Counted from the first letter of the stretch, positions 47,753 to 58,539 are shown. The stretch is 64,000 nucleotides of DNA from Gnetum montanum (GCA_015680685.1 MNCI01016355.1:532880-596879); one strand, 5' to 3'. Translations and numbers: made by a program. The notes: generated by a model from the sequence alone, not told the origin.

Positions 47753-48388
47753 TCATTCATACTAACACTTTACGTGGCTCCTTAGTCTTTTGACTTTTTA
47801 TTTTACACATTTTTGGTTTTACAAATTTTTGTTTTTATATTCTTTGTTTTACATCTTTTTGTTATTTTAGGTTATTGATCTTTTCCAAGTTTTTTTTATA
47901 CCATCGTTAGTATATTTAATATTTCTTAAATATATTTTACTTTCTTTTATATTTTCTCATGTTTGGTGTAATTCTCTCCTCTTTTTACTAATAAGATGCC
48001 AGGTACAATGGTAATATGCTACTCGATGATGGTTTGTATCAATTGTGATTTAATTGTTGATGTCTGGTTTCTAACTTTGAATGTCGTTACTAACAACTAG
48101 GACATGGTTTCTTTTCATGTAATAGGTAGTGAGTCCACATCAACCACCCATCCACACACTCTATGGTTTTTCTTGTTTTGGAAACATGCAGTTCCTTTTT
48201 CATTAATACAACGTTAATAAATTTTTAACTTGTGTAGTTTCCAGAATTTGAAAGGAATCAAAGGTTCAAATAGGGTGTGGCTTCAAAGGGATGTGGTATT
48301 CTTCATGATTTTTCATTTTCCTATGTGCGGGGGTGTTCTCATGAACTTCTCATCATTTTTTGTCATTCCACAAGAGGAAGTTGAATAA

Positions 48389-48536
48389 GTCCTTGCATGG
48401 TGTGGTCCTCATAAAAAAAAAAGAGATGAGGATTCAAAGCATGCCCCTTGGGCAAAATAAATGCGAAAATGCATGGGTCTTTGAATGGTGTGGTTCCCAT
48501 TCAAAAAAAATTGGGAATTCAAAGCACACCCCTTGG
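48389..48536 (+). ncRNA. Twin A-rich-loop RNA hairpins of element E
   Basis: Copy 1 (48389-48450): inner stem TCCTCAT/ATGAGGA around an A-run, outer GGTGTG/CATGCC with wobble pairs. Copy 2 (48477-48536): inner TTCCCAT(T)/(T)TGGGAA, outer GGTGTG/CACACC. Inner stems differ from those of A (TTTCCAT/ATGGAAA) at paired positions on both sides, and TTCAAAG is kept. Confidence 0.6.
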
Positions 48537-48986
48537 ACCAAATAAAAGGGCTATAAGCACTAGTTATGGGACTTGTCTTGTCTCCTCTAAGTAAGTCCCT
48601 TTCTCACTTCTTACTGCTTCTCCAATTTGGAATAGTGGTTGTTTTGTGGGAGCATTTTTGTGTCTCAGGGGATGGACTAGACTTAGAATGTCGATGTAAA
48701 GTCATTGAAAGTGGTTGGTTTTGGTCTGTACTAAGGATGGATCCTACTGAGTCATTTAATCACAAAATCCATAAGGGACTTCATGTGACCATAATTAGGA
48801 ACTCCATTCCATTCTCTCTCTCATCCATCTATGCTTTTCATGCCTCACCTCATTGCTAATTTCATGTTTTGATTCAATGTTTTGGTTGGATGTGTCGAGT
48901 TTCTTAGTCAGTTACTTCTAGGCTTTTGTACTTAACCTTCCATAACCATTAATCATACATGGAGCCCACGGACTGTTTGGTTTGAA

Positions 48987-49041
48987 GTTATGCAAGGGCA
49001 TAAAAGGCTTGTGTCTACTTTAGGGAGGACCTACTTGCATA
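48987..49041 (+). ncRNA. TTATGCAAG hairpin of element E
   Basis: Arms GTTATGCAAG and CTTGCATA(T). The inner stem TAGG/CCTA around GAGGA replaces TGGG/CCCA of A, a paired change. Confidence 0.5.
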
Positions 49042-49739
49042 TCTTTTGGTTTGGTTAAGATAAGTTCTTTAACCTTAGACATTTTTTACAATCGAATTCT
49101 TTTTATTTACCCCATCAATGCCATCCAATTGTGCACATATTCACAACTATTTTAGTGAGTTATTTCTTTTTATTGTTGTGAATTTTTTATACCCTCTTTT
49201 TAGTATTCCTTGTGTTAAGCTTTTTTTGAATTTTATGGATTGCTTCTCTTACTTAGCGCATTTTTCTATCTTCCCACTAGCATTATCAAATAACTAGTTT
49301 ATCACAATCATAACTTAGCTAGGTAAAATCATTAATGAGATAAGGTATTCAACTACTATGTGTTACACTGTATATACTAATCCTTGATTTTGTTGTGATT
49401 ACAATGGGGAGCATGGACTGGAAGCAGGTCTATCTTCACTAAGGATGATGCAACAATATCAATCATGGGAGATTGTTCATGACTGTTGAATCTCTGCTAC
49501 CTCTCCCTCATTCTTCTATTGTCAAGAGGGGTTGGATGTCCATTGGATCCAAGGATGTTCTTTTCTGTTGTCATGAACACCCAATGTTGTACACAATTGT
49601 AATGATGTATGCTTGGGCACTTCTGTATTTGTCTATTTCCTTCGTGTCACTTTGCATATTAGTCAAATAATCCATACCTCCTAATATATTTTGTAAGGAA
49701 CTTGTTCCTCTTCTTCTATACTCAAGGACGAGTTTTCAT

Positions 49740-49754
49740 TTAGCCATGTAGGTA
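49740..49754 (+). promoter_or_regulatory. 3' polypurine tract of element E (decayed)
   Basis: TTAGCCATGTAGGTA before TGATGAATCATG at 49755. The G-run is interrupted. It is preceded by CTCAAGGACGAGTTTTCAT. Confidence 0.7.
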
Positions 49755-50611
49755 TGATGAATCATGTTTTACATAGGCTCTAATAGTGGGGTGGTCGCGA
49801 TATCGGGTACACAATATCATGGCCCAAGATGTGATATTGGGCATGCGATATTGCAGGGTACTCTTGAGCCTATAAATACAACCCTTGGACACATGATTCG
49901 TAAGGAGTTTTTGAAGTCAAGTAGCAAAGTTCTTGTAGTTTTTTCATTCAACAGTTAGAATATTTTCCAAGTGCCTATAGTAGGAGGTCTAAGTGTAATC
50001 AGATCTTTATTCAAGCATTGATGTACCTAAACACACCATTGTGTTGGCAATAAAGATGAGCTCTTTGATTCATCCTTGTAGCACTTGAGACTTTCTTTCT
50101 TTATGCATTTATATATCACGATTTCATGTAGTTTATATTTAATGTTATTTATTTAGCAATTAATTTTGATTAATCAAGAAACTAATTAAAATACACAAGC
50201 ATGACCTCTTCGAACATATGTGTGACACTTGGTAGCTTAGAAATGGTTAGCATTTGACAACCTAGTAGTGTTTACATGAAGTTCAAGATGTGTCCAGGAA
50301 GTGGGGATGGTTACTTGTGTTAGGTTAGATTAGACAATAGTTCACTTAGCATTTAATTACTCTCACTTTCATTATTATTTTTAGGCAATCAAATTGATAA
50401 AACATAAAATGATAAAAATCTTATGCTTTAATCACACTTAACCATACACTTGCATTTCACAAGTGAGACTAGGAAGACAACGAATGGACAACACAAACTC
50501 ACTATTTAGCTCTAGTGTACTTGGTAATTAAATTTTGTGAAATTTGACAAGATCACACGTGAACACCTATGATTCATATGGTATGGCATAGGGGTACCTT
50601 GCTACTCATCA
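49755..50611 (+). repeat. Right LTR of element E
   Basis: 857 bases, TGATGAATCA...ACTCATCA. GATATC/GATATT motifs lie in U3 (about 49795-49850). CTATAAATA is near 49870. It aligns with the left LTR throughout and is followed by the target duplication GGCAT. Confidence 0.92.
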
Positions 50612-50616
50612 GGCAT

Positions 50617-52640
50617 CAAAGGAAAAGCTGCATAAAATGGATTAATATGAATACCATTCCTAAATTTAAGGGAGTCTACAATTTTAACCCACAACATCAT
50701 TTACAAGTATTCAAGGATGCTTGTGTCTTGCAAAATATTAAAAGTAACTTAGAAAATTTTAAGCTCTTTCCTTGAATACTAATGGAATAAGATAAAAGTT
50801 GGTATAGATCGTTGGAACCAAATTCAATCCATTGGTGATCCACAATGCTTGAGCTCTTCAACGAGAAATATCAAACCTATTCAAGAGTATCTAATCTAAG
50901 AAAAAAAATCCAAGGATGAAAGTAAGAGAACCGTGAATCCTTGAATGCAAACTTGGGTAGATACTATTCTCTATTACATATATTCCCATGCCATGGATTT
51001 TCTTGAAAAGAATAGCTTTGTCACATCAAAGATGGGCTTCGTAACAAAATAATTGAGATCCTTAAGATTTATGCTTAAGAAAGATTAAGAGAGCCAAGAA
51101 CTCATCAGATACAAAGACTAATTGAACAGGTGGAAAAATAAGAAGGAGAGCTATGCAAAAGGAAGAGCATAGAGGAATGTAAGTGGGATCTAACTCTTCG
51201 CAAGAAGGAGGTCCATATTTGTGATTAAAAAGAAGAGGCAACTCTTAATGAGATGATTCACACAAAATCTTATCCATGCAAAAGTTTATCGCTGATATTA
51301 GAACTAGGATAGATAAGATGTAGGAATTGATGAATAAGCAAGTTACAACCATATTGAAAATCATGGAGGAAAGAACAAAAGAGGTAGAATTAATAGACCA
51401 AGACAAAATGAGAAACATGAAGTAGTGAAAGAGGTTGTAGAATTAGACTTAAAAAAGAATGATGAATGTAACATCTATCAATATGAACATCCAAAGGACT
51501 ATTGCCTAGTTATGTTAAATCTACAATAGTCTAGGTCCTTTGCTTCGAATTCCAAGTTTGTAAAAAAGCAAATGTCCAAGAGACTACCTTATCCATAAGG
51601 TGATGATAGAAAATCCCACAACCAATAGTACTATATGAGTGGGACTCCTCCTTAACCTCAAGACTACTATTAACAATAATGGAAAAACCAAAAATTTTGG
51701 AGGATGCCATCACCAAACTAACAATATTCATATTTCTAGCCAAACCCTTATGGATACTGTGTTTAACAACTTTCTTCTCCTAATGGTTCTACTACCCATG
51801 CCTCAACAAATTACTAATACCCTCTTGAATACCATTAACCTGCAACATCTTCTATGGAATCACCATTTATCATATCCTCAATAGTCTCATACTTCACTTG
51901 AACATATGCCACCACCAAAAATAAAAGAAAAATTGATACCACCACCTCAACAGAAGAATGTCACTTGTGTTGTAAACATATAAGTGAATGATAGTGCTAG
52001 TAGTCCTAAGAACAAGCCTTGAAAACATCCTTTCTTTAGGATAGTTTCCAAATTTATAAATAAAACTAGTATACCTACTAGATCTTTAGAAATAACCCTA
52101 GAAAAATATGGTCCAACCTTCTTCATCATAAAAATAAATACTTCTAATCCTACAAAAAAATCAACAATCATCACCACTTCAAAAAAAAAAAAAAAAACAA
52201 CAACATAAAAGCTGAACATGACACTTTGGAGAGATAGAAATTCCATGCATTACTGATAATGAGAAAGGGTGAGGAACAAGTGTTTGTGTAAAACCATATC
52301 TACACAATAGCTACTACACCAAAAGACACCTATTGGATAGAAAATAAGAATACCAAACTATCCAAAAGATACACAAAAACATCCAACCCACTTATCAACT
52401 CTTGTCCTAAGAAAATGAACCAAGTAAAAAACTTACAAAATAACATATTACACCCTAACCATATACTAGAAGAAAGTAATAAACAAGAGGATCTAAAATT
52501 AAAATAGAACATAAAAAAGAAAATATATCTAAACCCTCTCAAATATAAATACCTTCTATTTGAGTTGGATATGTGCCTACAAATGATCAAAACTTGATTA
52601 TCATTTATATTAAATGGACTAACAAGTGAAAACATAAATC
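50617..52640 (+). pseudogene. gag: gag of element F, resumed after element E, with extension
   Basis: Continues the capsid-like part (about 50700: LQVFKDACVLQNIKSNLENF in an open stretch 50569-50775) and WYRSLEPNS-like sequence. Then come a basic segment, the zinc-knuckle-like CNIYQYEHPKDYC (about 51470-51510) and a Tyr/Gln/Pro-rich tail to about 51900. From about 52220 the extension of the gag-only lineage follows (ERQKFHALL, KGEEQVFV, the IATTPKDTYW counterpart of the protease-RT linker near 52310). There are many stops. No protease active site, RT or integrase. Confidence 0.75.
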
Positions 52641-52718
52641 ACTAAAGATGATGAATGAGAAACCTATGGTGTGTGATCTCAAGAATGTGTAGTCTACTTT
52701 GTGAATGCTCATCCATGA

Positions 52719-52739
52719 GTTTAGTTGTGAGGAAGATGG
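52719..52739 (+). promoter_or_regulatory. Internal polypurine tract of element F (decayed)
   Basis: GTTTAGTTGTGAGGAAGATGG, corresponding to TTAGTTGTGGGGGAGATGG of A. Confidence 0.5.
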
Positions 52740-55047
52740 CCCATGTTAAATCAATAAGTGATAAGTGCATTTTTATTTTTTATTTTAGAATTTTTTATAA
52801 TTTTTCTATTTTTGACATCTTCCTATTTTTTCAAAATTTTCTAATTCTTAATATGTTTTTCACTTCTCTTTATTTTTTCTTTTCTTTATAATTTTCTCTT
52901 TTCTTAAGTTATTTTCTTTTTTTAATGGATATTTACTATGTTTTTTTAAATAATGTTGCTAGTCATGAAGCAAAAATCAACACCATGTGTTGGGTTTTTA
53001 TCTTATGCTATCAAGATGATTGAGTAAATAATTATGCAAAGTAGTGAGACCACACCATCCATCCCTCTAGTCCCTATAAATAAGAGGTCTTTATCATAAG
53101 AGAAATATAATTCTTCTTACATTAAATTAAAATTAACTCATGATCATTATGTCTTAAAGAAAGGGGGAAAGACCAAAAGGGAATAGAAAAGGAGATGACA
53201 TCAAGAAGATTTGTTGATTGATTGCACTTCCTCTATGGGTCTTACTAATCCATGTGGTTATATCATTACTCATGTTTTAATTTTGATGAAAGCATGTTCT
53301 TGAATAAGTGTTGCCTTGCCATCTCATTGGAAAGAGATGTTATCCATGCTTGAAGGGAGTCCTTTAGTAAGGAAAGCACAAGCTTCTCATTAATTAATTC
53401 ACAAAAGAAATTGGTTCCTGAGGTACCAATGGAAAGACATGTTACCCATCTTTGAAGGTAGGCTTCTTCTAGAAATCCCAAAGGTCTCTTGGACTATTCT
53501 CATTATGTGATTAGAAAAACATGTTATTCATGCTTGAAGGTATCCCTTTAGTGGGATTGGCATTTGGCTATGGGGTTGCATAGACAAATTATCCATGATT
53601 AAAGGTACCCCTCTACCCAATGGCCAAGCTTCCTAAAAAAATTAAAATTTATATAATTAATTAATTAAAATTTTTTTCTTGTTTTTTCTTTTTGAATGAT
53701 GGTTTTTTCGTGGTTGATCTCATGGTAGCAGGTTCAAGATGATGCAATATGATGTCATTGGTAAAGGTTTGGACTTGGTCTAAAATTTGGACAAAAAGGC
53801 ATGATGATCATCTTAACCATAATTGACATAAGAACCTACTACAAACATGGTAAAGTATCTCAAGTCCTAATCTCTACAATCCCTTCTCATCCCATTATTC
53901 ACCTCATTATTACATGTAATTATATGCCCAATGGTTTTATATAGTATAGTGTAGGATCCCAATGAGGGAATTTGTGTATTATTTGGAACAAATACATGAT
54001 TCACATTTAATTTGTAAGGTGTCCATGGACATCTATAGAAGTGGTTACGTAAAGGCATTATGGTAGGAGCCTGCTTTGGGGAGGACCCTCTTGCATGACT
54101 TTTGTTGATCATGCCTTTGAGCCAAGTCACATCTTTAAGGATATTATGGACAACTTCTCTAAATTTATGCATGATTTTGGGACCACTCATCAATTTTGAT
54201 TAATTTTTAATGCTTTGATATTGAAAATTCCTCCAAATTCAATATTTCTTGGCCATTTTGATACCTCATGATTTTTAATATTTAGATGCATTTACAATAT
54301 CTTGTGAACCAAGCCTAAGTTGTTTGAAGCTTTTGAGCTCATGGAGTTGAGCTTATTTGTCATGGGGGCTAAGGATATGATTATAAAATTTTTTCTAGCA
54401 TTCCATTTTCAAACATAATAATCAAAAGTTATAGTAAAAATAATCAAAAGTTATAGTAAAAATAATCAAAATGATTGAAATGCCTCATAGCCTTAGGAAT
54501 GTTATTTTGTAATTAACTTGATTCTAAATGCTAATTTTTTTGATTACCAAAGCTACCATTAATCCTTTGGTGATTACAAATGATGCCTAAATGAATGTTT
54601 AATGTTTAATGTTTTGTAAGGTAAGGAAAGGAGGCCAAGAAGAGGAAATGCTCATGGACAAATACTAGATATAAGAATTAAAGCTTAAACATCATATGTT
54701 TGCTATCTAGAAACCCATGAGTTAATGAGAAGAAATTTTGGTACATTCTTCAAAAATTTTTTCATAAAAAGAGAAATGCCAACATAATGACCAAGGTTGG
54801 AAAAGCTATCACCACCAGAAACAAGTTGAAGATTTATCATTGATGGATTTTTAAAGACTTTTGTGATTTGTTAAAATTTGATGTTTTTTTAATCTTTTTG
54901 CCATTTTGTAATACATTCACTTCAAGAAAATTTTATAAAGTGACACTCAAGTTTGATAATGTCAGTCAATGTAGTCTTGGTCACCCTTTAATTTTTTTAA
55001 TGGAACTTTGTTAATTTTATATAACTTGAGGATGAGTTGTGTGGGTA
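52740..55047 (+). other. 3' non-coding region of element F
   Basis: GTAGTGAGACCACACCATCC (about 53041), an amplified block (53310-53620), the TTATGCAAG-type hairpin in weakened form (54044-54100), the G-run GTCATGGGGGCTA (54359-54371) and a tail block (54600-54860) shared with B and C, then TTGTGTGGGTA as 3' polypurine tract (55037-55047). The A-rich-loop hairpin is not recognisable. Confidence 0.6.
53310..53620 (+). repeat. Four diverged copies of the AGACATGTTACCCATGC block in F
   Basis: Copies near 53330 (GAAAGAGATGTTATCCATGC), 53430 (GAAAGACATGTTACCCATC), 53512 (GAAAAACATGTTATTCATGC) and 53580 (TAGACAAATTATCCATGA), each followed by TTGAAGG or TTAAAGG and a CT-rich end. A, B and C have one copy. 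Confidence 0.65.
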
Positions 55048-56990
55048 TGATAAAGCATCATTTATCATGTACATTATTTGGTTATGAAACACCTCAAGGA
55101 GAATTTACAATTTTGCATGGTAAACCTTAATAGCCAAATTTGCAATGTACTTGATGGGAATTAAAAGGTACTTATAATTACCTATATTCTTGTCAAAAAT
55201 CCCATCCAATGACCTTATTTTAGCTAAATTATAGTAACTTTTAATATATAAAAATGAATTTATAGCATACAAACTATAAATGTTATTTAAGCTAGCTTAT
55301 ATGCTGTAAATCCCATTTAAGTTGTAAAATGTAAATGCGCGGATAGGTAGTAAAAGTCTCTTATGCTGGAATTTTGGGTGGTGAAAATGCTAAATACGTT
55401 AGCATTTTTAGCCTAAAAGCCAAATACATTGGCTTACAAGTTGTGTATTTATGTTACACACATCTTGTAATGCTTATGTGAGCGTATGGAATTATAATCA
55501 ATGCAGATTGCAACCTATTTAAGCCAAATTTATAGTAAATTTTAGGACTTTTGGTAGATTGAATTTTCTAAAGTAGGAACAATGGAGTAGAGTTGCATAT
55601 TTTTGTAGCATTTTAACCATATTTCATCACAGATTATTCAATCCAACCAAATCTTTCTAGTTGCATTTAGAATGCAAATCGTGTGTGGAGTCATAGTAGA
55701 TCAAGTGTAGGATACACTCTGCCATCTGTAATTGAATTCCAATGATATTTTCTTATTTTGGGCTTCTTCGAAGCTCTTGATCTGTATGTTTTAAACTTGT
55801 ACATGCACAGTGTTTTCATTATATTAAATATGAAGTTTGTAGTCTCTGTTTTGCTATTTCTCCTGCTCATGTGTTATATTTCAAAAATTCACCTTAAGTC
55901 CAGCGTATTTATGGATTAGAGTTCATCTTCTTGTTTTAGCTAAATATGCTTGATAATAAATCTCAAAGTCCTCAAGTGATGTGTCAAACCATTTGAGGTG
56001 CTTCGAATCCTTTTTCAAGGACCATTGGATTTGGGGTTAAATTGTTTTACACTAGGGTTTTTGATTTTCTAACATTGAATTTTCCAACCCTCATAGGTTG
56101 TAATATCATAAATGCTATGTCGTATCAACATTGACACATCTTAGTTGGTTGCTATATTGTAGATGCTATGTTGCATTTGGTATATAGTAGCTACATCAAA
56201 GCATTCCAATAGACACAAACTTATATTCATCAACGTATATGTGTTGAAGAAATCTCAATATTTGGCTATAAATAGGTGAGCATTCATTGCGTATTTTACA
56301 CCATTTAGTTAGTAGTGTAGCCAAACTCTTATAATTTTCTTTCATAGTCTTAGGAATTAACTAGTGAGTGCCTATAGCATGGATTTGAGTCAATTGTACA
56401 ATGTTTTATTTGAGTAGCATTATACTTGGATATATTTAATGAACAATAATAAGATCAAGATTGATTCATATTCATTGTAGCACTTTGACTTAGAATGGAT
56501 TTTCTTTCAATGAAATTTTCTTTCCATGTACACACATTAATCAATTGATGAAATGAGCATGACCAATTTCGAGAGCAAACATGTATTCTCTTAGTAGTCC
56601 CAATAGCATTATTTCTTGGTTTTCCTAATAGCATAATGCTTGGTAACCCCAACAATTAGTATGTGAGCTTAGAATAGGTACAGAAAGCTAGAAATAAATA
56701 CTCATTACCCTTATGATAATTTAGGATTTAATTTCATTGTTAATTAGATTATATAATTAGTTTCTATGTTATTGATTAATTTAGTTGAAGCACCCAACAA
56801 CATCATAATCATATGTTTCATTTTGGATTAAACCATACGTGATAGACCTACTACTAGTCTAAGTGGGAAGATGATAACTTGCAATTAATGTTGAATGATC
56901 TAGACACCACACTAGCTCCATTAATGGAATTTGATTGGATTATGCATGACTAATTATGATTTGTATGGTTAGGTGTAGGGGACCCTGACC
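55048..56990 (+). repeat. Right LTR of element F, split by a 1-kb insertion
   Basis: Starts TGATAAAGCATCATTTATC at 55048. It is interrupted at 55084 and resumes at 56096 with the U3 motif GTTGCTATATTGTAGATGC. TATAAATA is near 56268, the triple repeat at about 56585-56665. The 3' end is degraded (near 56990). Confidence 0.8.
55085..56095. mobile_element. Insertion of about 1.0 kb in the right LTR of F, possibly a solo LTR of another family
   Basis: Begins TGAAACACCTCAAGG and ends AACCCTCATA. Flanks GGTTA (55080-55084) and GGTTG (56096-56100) fit a 5-base target duplication with one transition. TG...TA ends fit TG...CA after decay. There is no reading frame. It is unlike every other LTR in the window, and the strand is not known. 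Confidence 0.5.
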
Positions 56991-57665
56991 AATGATCAAA
57001 GTGCTAGCTAGAAATTATATATCAATTACTCATATGAAGTTATTAATCTTATCATAATGTGAACCATTGATTTTATCATATTTAGAAATAATGGAACCAT
57101 GAATGTTCTTATTTATATGAGTTCTTATAAATATCATGCTTGAGAGATTGGATCACTCCTATTACTTAAAGGAAGCTTTTTCCTTAAGCATACTTTATTT
57201 CATAAAAATTTTAGACATATCCACATGAAATGTCAAATTAAGATCCATCTAAACCAAAGTGAGAAAGATTTTCTCCATCCATTCTTGAAAGTTATTCTAA
57301 ATTAGTATTAGAATATAGAAATTAGGCATAAATAATATGGGAGTAATCCCTAGCAAGAATAAAAGAATAAAATATATCATGTAATGAATTATACCAAATA
57401 GTAAATTCAATCTTCCTATGGATAGAGTTTACATATCATAAAAATGTACATGTTAGATTTATTAATAATACTTGTAAACATAAAACAAATAATCCATACA
57501 TTTGATCTTAGAATTAGTTATTCTATTTACCATCTCATTCCAATTAGGTTGTAAGAATAGTTACCTCCTTGTGGGATAAGGCAATTAACTCATGCACTAG
57601 TTACAATCCTTAAAATGATATAATTATCTTAAAATATCACAATGATTGAAGGTATTGTAGTTAGT
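56991..57665. other. AT-rich spacer between F and G
   Basis: No reading frame, RNA gene or repeat recognised. Confidence 0.4.
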
Positions 57666-58539
57666 TGATGAACTGTAAATTAGATAACTACACCAACATC
57701 AATGCTACTATGTTGATGCAACAATGTTAACATAGGCCTAACTATGTTAACGCATCAACATTAACATAGTGGTAATAAAGGCCTATATAGATGCATCACC
57801 AACACATTTATGACATCATTTTTTATCATTAATGTAGTAAAGATCTTACATTTTTCTCTTGTAAAAGTTAGAATAATTAGCAAGTTCCTATAGTGTAAAT
57901 GTGAATTAATTGTATGAAATATTATTTGAGTGGTCCTATGCTTGGATACATTTTCATGATAACAATAAGATCAAGATTTATTTAACTTTATTTAACTTTA
58001 TTTAGCCTAATATTATTCTAATTATATTTTAATTTTCTTATTCATTTCTTTTATGCATACTTGAATAAAAATGTATGATTAAATGCATGTTAGTTAAGCA
58101 AAATGAGTACTATTAACTTCAATCATAAGTATATTAACATTTAGTAATCCAACTAATGTGCCACTTAGTATGCCCAGTAGTGGAGCACTTGGTACCCTAG
58201 CAATAGTAGGGTATGTTCAGGATATGTATGGCAAGTTGGTAATAGATGCTCATTGCTTAGGCTAAATTAAGCTTTATTTACTTTTTATTATATTAATTAG
58301 AATTTTTCTATATTTCCACAATATTGTAATCATGGCCAAAAAACATGAAAGATTGTATGTCCCAATTACACTTAACCATATGAATAAAGGGTAACATAAG
58401 TCTAATTGGAAGAAAATGATCTATGATAATGTTTAATGATCTAGGTATATTAGTAGTCTAGTTCACAGAATACAACTAGGTTATGCATGAACACTTGTGA
58501 TTTATATGGTTGGGTATATGAGACACTTGCTACTTATCA
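57666..58539 (+). repeat. Left LTR of element G
   Basis: 874 bases, TGATGAACTG...CTTATCA. U3 contains a nested palindrome (57711-57760). TATATAG is at 57784. A triple TAGTAATCC / TTGGTACCC-type repeat is at about 58140-58210. R and U5 align with the other families. Confidence 0.85.
57711..57760 (+). promoter_or_regulatory. Nested perfect palindrome in U3 of element G
   Basis: TGTTGATGC (57711-57719) pairs with GCATCAACA (57752-57760). Inside it GTTAACATAG (57726-57735) pairs with CTATGTTAAC (57742-57751) around GCCTAA. It lies about 25 bases before the TATA-like box. Confidence 0.75.

Larger units (their letters stand above)
47753..49739 (+). other. 3' non-coding region of element E with remnant of frame 3
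   Basis: Has the same blocks in the same order as A: GTAGTGAGTCCACATCAACC (about 48127), twin A-rich-loop hairpins (48389-48536) and the TTATGCAAG hairpin (48987-49041). An ATG region (about 49396: ATGGGGAGCATGGACTGG) corresponds to the start of frame 3 in A, but after about 90 bases it jumps to the pre-LTR tail, so roughly 3 kb are missing relative to A. Confidence 0.65.
40534..50611 (+). mobile_element. Element E: pol-bearing Athila/Tat-like retrotransposon
   Basis: 10,078 bases: LTR 40534-41403, PBS 41404-41423, gag, protease, RT-RNase H, integrase, internal polypurine tract 47734-47752, non-coding region with hairpins, a remnant of frame 3, and LTR 49755-50611. A perfect target duplication GGCAT lies at 40529-40533 and 50612-50616. 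All frames have stops. Confidence 0.93.
38840..56990 (+). mobile_element. Element F: gag-only retrotransposon, host of element E
   Basis: LTR 38840-39795, PBS 39796-39815, gag start 39932, interrupted at 40533 by E (40534-50611), gag resumed at 50617, extension to about 52640, internal polypurine tract (52719-52739), non-coding region, LTR from 55048 to about 56990 with a 1-kb insertion. Without E and the insertion it is about 7 kb. RT, RNase H and integrase are absent. Its LTR is close to that of C (TGATAAAGCATCA start, GTAGATGCTATGTT motifs in U3). Confidence 0.85.
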
